A stretch of 64,000 nt of DNA from Stramenopiles sp. TOSAG23-2 (Eukaryota; Sar), in NCBI GenBank assembly GCA_900128395.1, contig LT649244.1, positions 1 to 64,000 of the forward strand. The letters are read 5' to 3'. Each line of letters opens with the position of its first letter. The first letter of the stretch is position 1. A program made the translations under genes and the position numbers. A model generated the notes under the pieces. It was not told the origin of the DNA, ran no database searches, and saw nothing but the letters and a program-made list of their open reading frames with translations. Positions 38,293 to 46,768 of the stretch are shown piece after piece.

Positions 38293-39114
38293 TTATCTTT
38301 TTGTCCTTCCCAATGTCTTTATAGTTTTTTTCGTTATCGTACTTTTATCAAATGTCATCATAGCCCAGGTGCCTTTATTCTTCATTGGGTTAGTAGATCT
38401 ATTATTGATATTTCCATCATCATTTTTATTTATCATACTTTCGACACCTCCTGATATTCTCATTTTTCTACTTCTACTCATTGGTCGAATAGGCAATGCT
38501 GAGGGTTGATATTTTATTTTATTTGCATTTTGATGTAACAATTTTTTCAATAATTTCTCTTGTTGTTCCAATAAATCATCAACACCACGTGGCAAATTTT
38601 TAAATATCGAATCTGCATCTGTATCTGGATAATTTAAGCCCCTCAATTTCTTAGCAGTTTCATCCTCAGCCACTTCATCGTGATCATCACCTTCAATTTC
38701 ACTGTCTGTGAATAAGCTTTTGATTTTATTTTTGTGCGAGAGTAATAATTTATTTTCTTGTATTACTTTTTTACCAATTAAATGCTCTTTTTTATATGCA
38801 GCATAAATATGCTTTAACCCTTTTGATTGGAATCGTTTATTTTTACGTTTCATTTTTTTGATATTTCGTGTATTTTGTTTTATTTTAATTCGTAATTCCG
38901 TATTGTATTTTTTCCTGTCCTTTATGTTTCTTCGAAGTTGCAAAACACGTTTCTCCGGTATAAAATTCATATTCTCATTAAGTGGTAAGGCCGGTCGTCT
39001 TTTTTCAAATGCAGGAGCTGGTGAAAGTAATGCTGTACGTTGTAGCATATTTTCTATCATACCCTGTTTTATAGTTTTCTCGTTCAATGTAGACTTTGAA
39101 GTTCTCGGGGACAT
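38293..39114 (-). CDS. Unknown basic coiled-coil protein, N-terminal frame unclear
   Basis: Unrecognised protein of 273 residues from the first in-frame ATG. Residues 40-140 are Lys/Arg-rich and helical (LQLRRNIKDRKKYNTELRIK, then a KKMKRKNKRF stretch); an acidic patch (GDDHDEVAEDETA) and DLLEQQEKLLKKLLHQNANK follow. The frame stays open and coding-like upstream to about 39205 (SPLNPVPKSTEEIKKELKKA, then ISTERKIKR) but lacks an ATG. Just upstream in another frame is MASSSTSKINNSQSTFDDVL. So the real N terminus probably involves a frameshift, an unseen short intron, or a sequence error. Confidence 0.55.
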   Translation of the reverse strand: MSPRTSKSTLNEKTIKQGMIENMLQRTALLSPAPAFEKRRPALPLNENMNFIPEKRVLQLRRNIKDRKKYNTELRIKIKQNTRNIKKMKRKNKRFQSKGLKHIYAAYKKEHLIGKKVIQENKLLLSHKNKIKSLFTDSEIEGDDHDEVAEDETAKKLRGLNYPDTDADSIFKNLPRGVDDLLEQQEKLLKKLLHQNANKIKYQPSALPIRPMSRSRKMRISGGVESMINKNDDGNINNRSTNPMKNKGTWAMMTFDKSTITKKTIKTLGRTKR

Positions 39115-39217
39115 GCGTTTTATTTTTCTTTCTGTAGATATTGCTTTCTTTAATTCTTTCTTTATTTCTTCTGTAGACTTCGGTACTGGATTTAATGGTG
39201 ACGCAATACATCATCAA

Positions 39218-39554
39218 ATGTTGATTGGCTATTATTTATTTTAGAAGTTGATGATGATGCCATATACGTTTCCTGCATTTTGTACGTAAAATTTATTAAA
39301 ATTCTAAATATATATATATATATATATATATTACTAAATGTGAAATGAATCATGTATAAACACAAGTCTAAATATACTTTAGTAATGTACAAACATGTGT
39401 GTCAAAAATGTTATGTATTAAACGACAAAACGGATTGTTTGAAAAAACCTTTTTCCCGTAAATCTAATTAAGGATAACGAAGGGGTAAATTGATGATTAG
39501 TAGTTTTTAAGAATATTTAAGTATACTAAAAATATCATATAATAGGGTGGAAAT
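39218..39554. other. Intergenic region between two co-oriented minus-strand genes
   Basis: Contains the candidate first-exon frame MASSSTSKINNSQSTF for the preceding gene (about 39196-39263) and a TA microsatellite at about 39307-39331. Nothing else is seen. Confidence 0.4.
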
Positions 39555-40385
39555 TTAATAATTATTTTGCGTTCTTTTTCGCATGCTTGTAAATAAAACA
39601 GGCCCATACATTTCTTCATCATTTTCAAGTTCAACAAAATCTTCTAATGTTCTACCACCCCATGGAATTTTTACTGTATCTATGATTTCATAATTATATT
39701 TTACATTTGTAGTAGCTAATTCAAAAAAAGATGGGGCATGTTCATTATGATGTTGATATGTTAGATAAATAATACCACTTTCTTCATTGATTATATCATT
39801 AATCATATCTAATAATGCTACATGTTGATCACCCAACCACAACGTATCAGCAAGAAGAATGCAATCAAAACGTTCATTTTCAGAAAGCTCAAATATTTTT
39901 TCTGCTGGTGTAACACCCCATGTGACCCCTAATGACCGAATGTTACTATATTCTTTAATGTTTTTTTCAATATTTTTGATCATATTATCTACTATTGGTT
40001 TTGAATCATAATCAGTTGCTAATACAAGTTTTGCACTAGCCAATGCAGAAATAATAGCTGGTAAAGCAGCACCTGCACCTAATTCAATCACGTATTTCCC
40101 CTTTACATCGATTTTACCATTGACAATTAAATTGGACAATTGTATAGCAGCTTCCCATACATGATGCGCCATTAAATCTGGCTCACTATTTGCCAATGTT
40201 AGTTCAATATCTTTACTTAATGGGTTATTTAAATAGATTTCCTTCTTTTTATCATCATCTTCATTTCCTGTTTCCTGTTGCTGTTGCTCTGGCCATACAT
40301 ACAAAAATGGATTCTCACAATCACCATGTGCATTTTGTGGATCGTCAAAGAGGCCACCTAAACTATCATATACTAAGTCGCTCAT
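39555..40385 (-). CDS. EFM7/Nnt1-like protein methyltransferase
   Basis: A seven-beta-strand SAM-dependent methyltransferase of 276 residues. Motif I is VIELGAGAALPAI, with motif post-I LVLATDYDSKPIVDNMIKNI and motif IV-like FDCILLADTLWLGDQH. The upstream HHVWEAAIQLSNLI and the LELGAxxALPS-type motif I match the METTL21-like group containing yeast EFM7 (Nnt1), which methylates the N terminus and adjacent lysine of translation elongation factor 1A. The acidic N terminus (LGGLFDDPQ) also fits that protein. It would act in the cytosol. The group is reasonably certain, the exact orthology less so. Confidence 0.7.
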   Translation of the reverse strand: MSDLVYDSLGGLFDDPQNAHGDCENPFLYVWPEQQQQETGNEDDDKKKEIYLNNPLSKDIELTLANSEPDLMAHHVWEAAIQLSNLIVNGKIDVKGKYVIELGAGAALPAIISALASAKLVLATDYDSKPIVDNMIKNIEKNIKEYSNIRSLGVTWGVTPAEKIFELSENERFDCILLADTLWLGDQHVALLDMINDIINEESGIIYLTYQHHNEHAPSFFELATTNVKYNYEIIDTVKIPWGGRTLEDFVELENDEEMYGPVLFTSMRKRTQNNY

Positions 40386-40892
40386 TTTTTCTTTATTATC
40401 TGTGTATTATGTGATAATATATATCTCTGGTTGTTCTTTGTTTGTAAATATATATGAATTTATCTAAAAATTATTTTATATCATGCCTATGATGTGCACA
40501 TGTGGTGGTAAACCGAGGATGATTATTAATATTGAAATAGCATTACAGAGTCTGCAGAATAAATAGGCGTGTGCTTCAGAGATCCTATTATCTCTATACT
40601 CTATAGTCTATAGTAATGGCTTTCCTATATACTATACTACGCGTCTATAAGCTATAGCTATAAGCTCTACGCGTGCATATATATACCATAGACTAGATAG
40701 AAATATATATATATGTCACTGATGAGAGTGAGAAAGAGTGAAGAAAGATTATTAGGTTATGTGCATATATGTTATGTCATTGTATTGAAACAATTACATT
40801 GGATTTTATAAATACTAGTACTACAAGGCAGATATAGGAATTTATATATATATTACTCTGGAGAAAAGAAAGAAAAAAAAATTGAAATAAAT
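40386..40892. other. Divergent 5' intergenic region
   Basis: No gene. A run of CTATAGTCTATAG, CTATAAGCTATAGCTATAAG and ACGCGT words lies at 40595-40680. It probably holds promoters for the methyltransferase and the KBL genes. Confidence 0.5.
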
Positions 40893-42155
40893 ATGTTATT
40901 GAGATCAATCTATAAAACAACAAATAATGTGATTATTAGACCAAATATTCAACATTTACAGAAATGTAATAAATCAACTTTACAAACTATTTTATCTGAT
41001 CAATTACAAGAAATGCGTGATGCGGGAACATATAAAGTGGAAAGAGTCATTACATCGCCACAATCATCTATGATATCGGTTCAAAATATGGATAATGATG
41101 TTATTAATTTCTGTGCAAATAATTATCTAGGTTTATCTAATGATCCAGAACTAGTTGAAGCAGCAAAAGCTACGTTGGATTCACACGGATTTGGATTAAG
41201 TAGTGTTCGTTTTATATGTGGTACACAAGATATTCATAAAGAATTAGAAGAAAAAATTAGTAAATTTCATGGCATGGAGGATACCATATTGTATCCTAGC
41301 TGTTTTGACGCAAATGCAGGGTTGTTTGAAGGTATTTTAACAGATGAAGATGCTGTTATTAGCGATGAGTTAAATCATGCTTCTATTATTGATGGGATAC
41401 GGCTTTGTAAAGCACAACGTCATCGTTATAAACATATGAATATGGAAAGTTTGGAGGAAGAGTTAATAAAAGCTAAAGATGCTCGCGTTCGTTTAATTGT
41501 TACGGATGGTGCATTTAGTATGGATGGTGATATTGCACCTTTGGCTGAAATTGATACATTGGCGAAAAAATATGATGCAAGAGTTTTTATTGATGAATGT
41601 CATGCAACTGGTTTCTTAGGTGCAACTGGTCGTGGCACGGATGAACATTTCGACGTGAAAGTTGATATAATCAATTCCACATTAGGCAAAGCATTAGGTG
41701 GTGGTACTGGAGGGTACACATCTGGGCCAAAAGAAGTAATCGATACGTTGCGACAAAAAGGACGCCCATATTTATTTTCAAACACGCTAGCACCAGCAGT
41801 TGTTGGGGCATCTTTAAAAGTTTTTGATAAATTAATGACATCTTCAGATTTAGTTGAAAAAATACGTTTTAACACCCATCGATTTCGTGATCGTATGACA
41901 GAAGCAGGATTTACAATAAGTGGTGCAAGGGATCATCCAATCTGCCCTGTCATGTTAGGTGATGCAAGGCTTGCTAGTGAAATGGCAGATGCTATGTTAA
42001 CTCATAATGTATTTGTTATTGGATTTAGTTATCCAGTAGTACCAAAAGGTAAAGCACGTATTCGTTGTCAAGTTAGTGCAGCACATACAACAGAACAAAT
42101 TGATCATAGTGTTGATGCATTTATAAAAGTTGGAAAACAATTTGGTGTTATTTAA
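40893..42155 (+). CDS. kbl: 2-amino-3-ketobutyrate CoA ligase (glycine C-acetyltransferase)
   Basis: A PLP-dependent alpha-oxoamine synthase of 420 residues that cleaves 2-amino-3-ketobutyrate with CoA to glycine and acetyl-CoA in threonine breakdown. The core contains NFCANNYLGLSNDPELVEAA, GFGLSSVRFICGTQDIHKEL, DELNHASIIDGIRLC, the PLP Asp region VFIDECHATGFLGATGRGTD and the Schiff-base lysine K266 in STLGKALGGGTGGYTSG. These are typical of KBL rather than of ALA synthase or serine palmitoyltransferase. The first 30 residues (MLLRSIYKTTNNVIIRPN) are basic without acidic residues, like a mitochondrial presequence, matching the usual location of the enzyme. Confidence 0.93.
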   Translation: MLLRSIYKTTNNVIIRPNIQHLQKCNKSTLQTILSDQLQEMRDAGTYKVERVITSPQSSMISVQNMDNDVINFCANNYLGLSNDPELVEAAKATLDSHGFGLSSVRFICGTQDIHKELEEKISKFHGMEDTILYPSCFDANAGLFEGILTDEDAVISDELNHASIIDGIRLCKAQRHRYKHMNMESLEEELIKAKDARVRLIVTDGAFSMDGDIAPLAEIDTLAKKYDARVFIDECHATGFLGATGRGTDEHFDVKVDIINSTLGKALGGGTGGYTSGPKEVIDTLRQKGRPYLFSNTLAPAVVGASLKVFDKLMTSSDLVEKIRFNTHRFRDRMTEAGFTISGARDHPICPVMLGDARLASEMADAMLTHNVFVIGFSYPVVPKGKARIRCQVSAAHTTEQIDHSVDAFIKVGKQFGVI

Positions 42156-42445
42156 AAAAATACGTTCGTAAGGTTCGTGTACGAAATGCGAGCGCGTGAA
42201 AGATCCTGTGTTGTAAACAACAACCACCGGTAACTAATCGGAAAAAGATTTCTAATATATATATATAAAAAATTCTCTTATTTATAAGTTAAAGATATAT
42301 ATATGTACATTATATTTTATTTTTTTTTAAATATGCGAGGGAGAAGTAATATCTTTTTAATGTTACATCTCATATCAATTTATGATGTGGTTGAAATCTA
42401 AGTTATAATAATTTTAGTTCCCGTATTAAATACTACCAGGACTAC

Positions 42446-42670
42446 GCTCAATACTCAATCTCAGGAATAACATTGTTTAATCCTCGCAATCTAAGAAGGA
42501 TTTTACTCACCTTACTTACTAATAATAAAAGCTCTCATGCGCCGCCGCAAGCGGATACTCTAGCAAGCTATACTCTATATATATATATACGACGTATGCA
42601 TCATTAGAGCTTTACTATATACGTAGTATAGGATCTAGAATAATATTATTCTTGCGATTGAGTATTGAGC
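42446..42670. mobile_element. Candidate small element with 25-bp inverted arms
   Basis: Left arm 42446-42470 (GCTCAATACTCAATC then TCAGGAATAA) and right arm 42646-42670 are reverse complements with two mismatches in 25. The 225-bp span is non-coding and the right arm is shared with the dispersed repeat at 1353-1462. Size, arms and recurrence suggest a MITE, but I see no clear target-site duplication. Confidence 0.4.
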
Positions 42671-42710
42671 ATATTACTTAACACGAGAAGTGTAAAATTA
42701 TTATAACTTA
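42602..42710 (+). repeat. Dispersed repeat, copy B
   Basis: Homologous to 1353-1462 with small indels. It overlaps the right arm of the candidate element and the first unit of the 75-bp duplication. Confidence 0.65.
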
Positions 42711-42821
42711 GATTTTAACCATCAATATATATTTTTTATGAACTGATATTACTTAACACGAGAAGTGTAAAATTATTATAACTTAGATTTTAACCATCAA
42801 TATATATTTTTTATGAACTGA
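42672..42821. repeat. Exact tandem duplication, 75 bp x 2
   Basis: Units 42672-42746 and 42747-42821 run from TATTACTTAACACGAG to TTTTTTATGAACTGA without mismatch. The second unit supplies the stop codon of the last frame of the decayed esterase locus. Confidence 0.9.
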
Positions 42822-43754
42822 CTAACGCTGCAAATAAGGCAAAAAAAATAGCAAAAACTCCAAAAAGGGCAATTAATATACAACCAGCACATTTTGCCAT
42901 AGTTGGTTTATTGACAAATTGTAATTGACAACAGTCTGGAAACAATAGAAGCGTTTTACCGTTGAATAATCGACACCGTGGTTTACATGTGGCAATTTCA
43001 TCAATATTGTCTGTTTCTTCAGCTATTTCTTGATCCTTGGTCCAATACCATAAAACCCGGCTCTCACTTTCTTCAGATACCTTTGTGACTTTTACTTTCA
43101 TATAAATAGATATTCCAACCCAATGACAAAGATCTTGCTAATAATATATTCGGACAGACCAATTTTAGATCTAATATAATTTTGTTTAAAAGTTCATCAT
43201 TTTTCAGAAGAGGATATTTTATGCTACTGTCATCCATATCTTCGCCATCATCAACATCATCATAATTGTCTTTCATTAAATTGCTATCATCATTGATAAT
43301 GTAATCAAATGCGTTATTATCATTACTACTATCAATTATATTGCCCAAATCATTGAATAATTTACTTCGTGATAAATAATAATCTGCAAACTCGTTTGAG
43401 AATTGTTTTCCAAATTTCGCGGTTAACTTTTTCAAATATTTAGAGAAAGAATCCGTTTGCATCGCACTAAAATTTTCATCTACAACATGGACCGAAATTA
43501 TTTGCGATAAAGGTTTTTTTCAATTTTCGTAATTGTTTTGTTCGTTTAAAACGCAATTTACCAACTGGCGGCGATGCATATGGTATACCAAGAAATTCCA
43601 CGATTTCATTGTTATCATCATCATCCGCCTTTGTTACATAATGACCTTGGATTTTTCCAATTGTTGTTGTAACAACAATTTTATTATTCTTACTTGTCGC
43701 AACGATTGCATTAATTGTCAAAAAAAGTACTATTAACAATAATAATGTTTGCAT
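42811..43754 (-). pseudogene. Decayed type-B carboxylesterase gene
   Basis: Three minus-strand frames carry separate parts. The first (43754-43476) has a signal peptide (MQTLLLLIVLFLTINAIVAT) and the type-B carboxylesterase opening: VTTTIGKIQGHYV, VEFLGIPYASPPVGKLRFKR, NNFGPCC, then a stop. The second (about 43480-43073) reads VVDENFSAM...ADYYLSRSKLFNDL...ARSLSLGWNIYLYESKSH, matching the C-terminal third, where the VYLYEF-like strand follows. The third (43101-42811) ends in a hydrophobic membrane-anchor-like tail. The central approximately 230 residues, including the GESAGG nucleophile region and the acid residue, are absent, and there are two frame changes. It cannot encode an active esterase. 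Confidence 0.65.
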
Positions 43755-44165
43755 TTTTTAAAAAAATGATTGGAAGAAAAAATAAAAAAGAAAACAAAAA
43801 GTAGTGTAAAGGGGTATCCAAGAATATTATGATTAATTAGAGTTTTATTGTTGATAACATATATATATATACATATACTCATTTTTACACAATGTTTTAA
43901 TGTGTGAGTGGCACGTGATGACCAGATGACACATGTGCACCGACTTGCACCACCCTTCCTCACATTTATTCAAAAAATCAAATTTTTGATGTGTGTTTGT
44001 GTGTTTCTTTTTAGACTAATAATTATTGTACTTAAATATGATATTTCCCTAGCACAATGTACCGATTAGGATATATAAAGTATAATCATAATCATAAAAA
44101 TCATAAAATTTTGACACAGAACAAAAAATATACACAGCAGTTTAAAAATTTTATAGCCATTCTTT
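43755..44165. other. Intergenic region between two minus-strand loci
   Basis: Nothing gene-like is seen. AT-rich, with a TA microsatellite near 43860 and GTGTGTTTGTGTG near 43990. Confidence 0.5.
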
Positions 44166-46187
44166 TTACAAACCACTACTACCCTCACCATCTTTACTTG
44201 TGCTTGCATTAATTAATCTACTACCATCACTTTGTGTACCACGTTGACTGTCGGTCCCTGTTGTATACGTTGAATCTGTATGTCTACCACGTTTTGGTGG
44301 AGATTTTGCAAAGTCTTTCATCCTTTCCATTTGCTTACTACCAGGTCGGGGCAATATTGTAGCTCCAGTATCCCGAGTTTGTCTTCCAGTAGTAAATTTA
44401 CTTTCCGTTCTTTGCCACATACCATCAGCAATTGGTTTTTCATAACGATGTACAGGATGGTCCGGTGGTAAATAATATCGTGGACATGGTTGCGTACATG
44501 CGTTTTGAAATTCAACTACAGGGCATGAACATTCAGCATTTTCGCTACCGAAATTTCTTTTATGTAATGCATTGCCAAATACTGGGACCGTGAAACTACC
44601 AGCATCTACATCGGCACTTGCACGACGCGGCTGTTTCCTAGCAACAACTTCTACTCTATATAAACGCCATTTAATTTTCAAATAACCAGCATATTCACCA
44701 GGATTCTCAATGTAAGAATCGACAATGACATTAACAGTTAAACCAGTTGGTATTGGAGATCGTGCATATTCCAACGTCAAAAAGTCACATCCATAACGTT
44801 CAACTTCTATTGTTATGGCATCTCTCATCGGATTACGAACTACAATGCGATAACGATGTTTTTTCTTTGTCAACACACGACCAAGGTATAATAAAGGGGC
44901 ATGATATCCTTTCCAAACATCCGCACTTCCTTTTAATTGTCGCAACGGATGAAATGGTTTGGTTAACCCTTCTCGCCATTCCCGTCTACATTTATTTCTT
45001 CTATTCATGATTTTTGGTGCTGTATAATCACACATCGCTCCATCTCGTTTGCGCAATAAACGATTCATTTGCGATTCACCATCATTGTCGCGAGGGGAGT
45101 TTAATTTAATCGTCCCATTTAATCTACCAGCTGTTGTTTTACCTTTGTTTTCAATAATATTTTTTACATATTCAGTATTTGATAAACCTAATTCTCTTAT
45201 CAACTTTTTAACCTTTTTCGTAGGACTCAACACTTCAACTTTTACATTTAATGCCTTTTCCTCTGATTTTGAACGCCAGCTTGTATCTATATGAAATCTA
45301 GGCCTTGGAAGTTTCTTTTCGTCATCACCCCCATCCTCTCCACGTCTACGTGTAAATATAGGATTCCCTTCACTATCTAATACTATGGAATCTTTCTCTC
45401 TAACTTCACCAGGTAATACTGGTAACTCAATTGTTTTTTCATATGCTACTAAAGATACACGTGCAAGAAATTCTTCAAATTGCTCGTATGTCAATTCATT
45501 GATATAATCTTCCGAATCTCGCTGAACATATGCAAATACATATCGTAAATCCCCACGAGATAACAAATGTGGAACAATATCAAAGTCCCAAGCAAACGCT
45601 AAACATTCCGTAAAAGTACACGTACGTGCAGCACGTTCTATTGCCTCAAATGTTGGATAATATGAACCTGTAGCAATTTTAGGGTCTAATAACTTTGCAT
45701 AAAAATTGAATGCACTAGCAACAGGTCCAATTTGTATAGTATGTGGCCGAGGAACATTCCATGATGTCGTATCGTATGCAGTATGAACCTGGACGTTATT
45801 ATAATCTTGTACTCCATCCACTGTATCACGAAAACCTAAAGGTTCCGCCTGTCTTATAAATCGCTTAAATAACCGAGAACGTGCTTGCCTCGATGGCAAA
45901 CGCGCTGTATCGCCTTTCACACTTTTTTGTTTTGATTCACTATCTCTTAATTTGCTCAAATATCTTGAGTGGCGTACCAATGCTTGGACTGTTCGTAACG
46001 GTTTATAAACTTCTGGTCTTTTTGGCAGTAACTTACTATCATTTTTATCACCGCTTAGACCGCTTAAATTAGTATCCGTCGTTTCTTGGCCTCTAACACT
46101 TTCAACAGTATCTAACGGAAGCTTTAAGCTGATCAACTCCTCTTGCACCGCATTGATTTCTTCTGGGTTATTTATCGTTGCATCCAT
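44166..46187 (-). CDS. Unknown protein with ASH/MSP-like Ig fold, possibly ciliary
   Basis: The 673-residue protein has an acidic N terminus, then a basic stretch. A helical region at about 165-250 follows (FEAIERAARTCTFTECLAFA, WDFDIVPHLLSRGDLRYVFA, LTYEQFEEFLARVSLVAYE), reminiscent of EF-hand-like or calponin-like modules in flagellar proteins. Residues about 445-520 (LLYLGRVLTKKKHRYRIVVR, EVERYGCDFLTLEYARSPIP, TGLTVNVIVDSYIENPGEYA) read as an ASPM/SPD2/Hydin or MSP-type beta sandwich, common in ciliary proteins. A Cys-rich patch (SENAECSCP, NACTQPCPRYYLPP) and a disordered Ser/Thr/Gly tail end the protein. The ciliary role is inferred from fold resemblance. Confidence 0.55.
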   Translation of the reverse strand: MDATINNPEEINAVQEELISLKLPLDTVESVRGQETTDTNLSGLSGDKNDSKLLPKRPEVYKPLRTVQALVRHSRYLSKLRDSESKQKSVKGDTARLPSRQARSRLFKRFIRQAEPLGFRDTVDGVQDYNNVQVHTAYDTTSWNVPRPHTIQIGPVASAFNFYAKLLDPKIATGSYYPTFEAIERAARTCTFTECLAFAWDFDIVPHLLSRGDLRYVFAYVQRDSEDYINELTYEQFEEFLARVSLVAYEKTIELPVLPGEVREKDSIVLDSEGNPIFTRRRGEDGGDDEKKLPRPRFHIDTSWRSKSEEKALNVKVEVLSPTKKVKKLIRELGLSNTEYVKNIIENKGKTTAGRLNGTIKLNSPRDNDGESQMNRLLRKRDGAMCDYTAPKIMNRRNKCRREWREGLTKPFHPLRQLKGSADVWKGYHAPLLYLGRVLTKKKHRYRIVVRNPMRDAITIEVERYGCDFLTLEYARSPIPTGLTVNVIVDSYIENPGEYAGYLKIKWRLYRVEVVARKQPRRASADVDAGSFTVPVFGNALHKRNFGSENAECSCPVVEFQNACTQPCPRYYLPPDHPVHRYEKPIADGMWQRTESKFTTGRQTRDTGATILPRPGSKQMERMKDFAKSPPKRGRHTDSTYTTGTDSQRGTQSDGSRLINASTSKDGEGSSGL

Positions 46188-46768
46188 TCTTATGGCTTTG
46201 AATCTATTCTATGAATGTCTATTGTTATTCTATGTATATACATATATGTGTGTGTGTATACAATCCAATATATAAAAAAATATATAATAATAAATACGGC
46301 CAGCTGGTATTTATTTGTAACTTCTTGCAACTGACAAATGCAATGCAAATGTTAACAAAGACAAAGACCCAATGCCAGGAATGCTAGAGCTCCCAGCCCA
46401 GAGCTCTAGCTGGATATAGCATTGCTATTTTGCTTGAAGCCGGCCGGGCAGCAACCCAGCAACCCACAGACAGCAGCCTTTTACCTTTTACTACCAGGAC
46501 CAGCTGGCCTCCTATTATTAATAATAGACTAGTAAGTATTAGTAAGTATTTTAATAACTTCTTTAATAACAACTCTATAAATATTAATTATAATACATAC
46601 TTATACATATATATACATATACAATAATTCAATATTTAAGTAAAATTACATTTCTTTCTTTCTTTCTTTCTTTCATTTACTACTTGAAAAACCATTCTTT
46701 TAAGCTCGTTATATATAGAGCAAATAATAAATTAAATTGTATATATATTAGTATATCTGTAAACAATA
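46188..46768. other. Divergent 5' intergenic region
   Basis: No gene. GC-rich words at 46370-46515 (GCCAGGAATGC, GAGCTCCCAGCCCAGAGCTC, GCCGGCCGGGCAGC, ACCAGGACCAGCTGGCC) and a TTTC microsatellite at about 46650-46674. Confidence 0.55.

Larger units (their letters stand above)
42156..42810. other. 3' intergenic region holding a MITE-like element and a tandem duplication
   Basis: No gene. It follows the KBL stop and contains ACGTTCGTAAGGTTCGTG, the inverted-arm element 42446-42670, the dispersed repeat copy B and the 75-bp duplication. Confidence 0.5.

Noticed and set aside
40893-42155. 5-aminolevulinate synthase instead of KBL
   Set aside because: Length, DELNHASIIDGIRL and CHATGFLGATGRGTDEH match KBL; the region lacks ALAS-type heme-regulatory or Thr/Gly-binding signatures.
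42811-43101. Independent small membrane protein gene
   Set aside because: Its frame starts inside the end of the decayed esterase frame and its stop comes from the duplicated repeat, so it is better read as part of the broken locus; not excluded.
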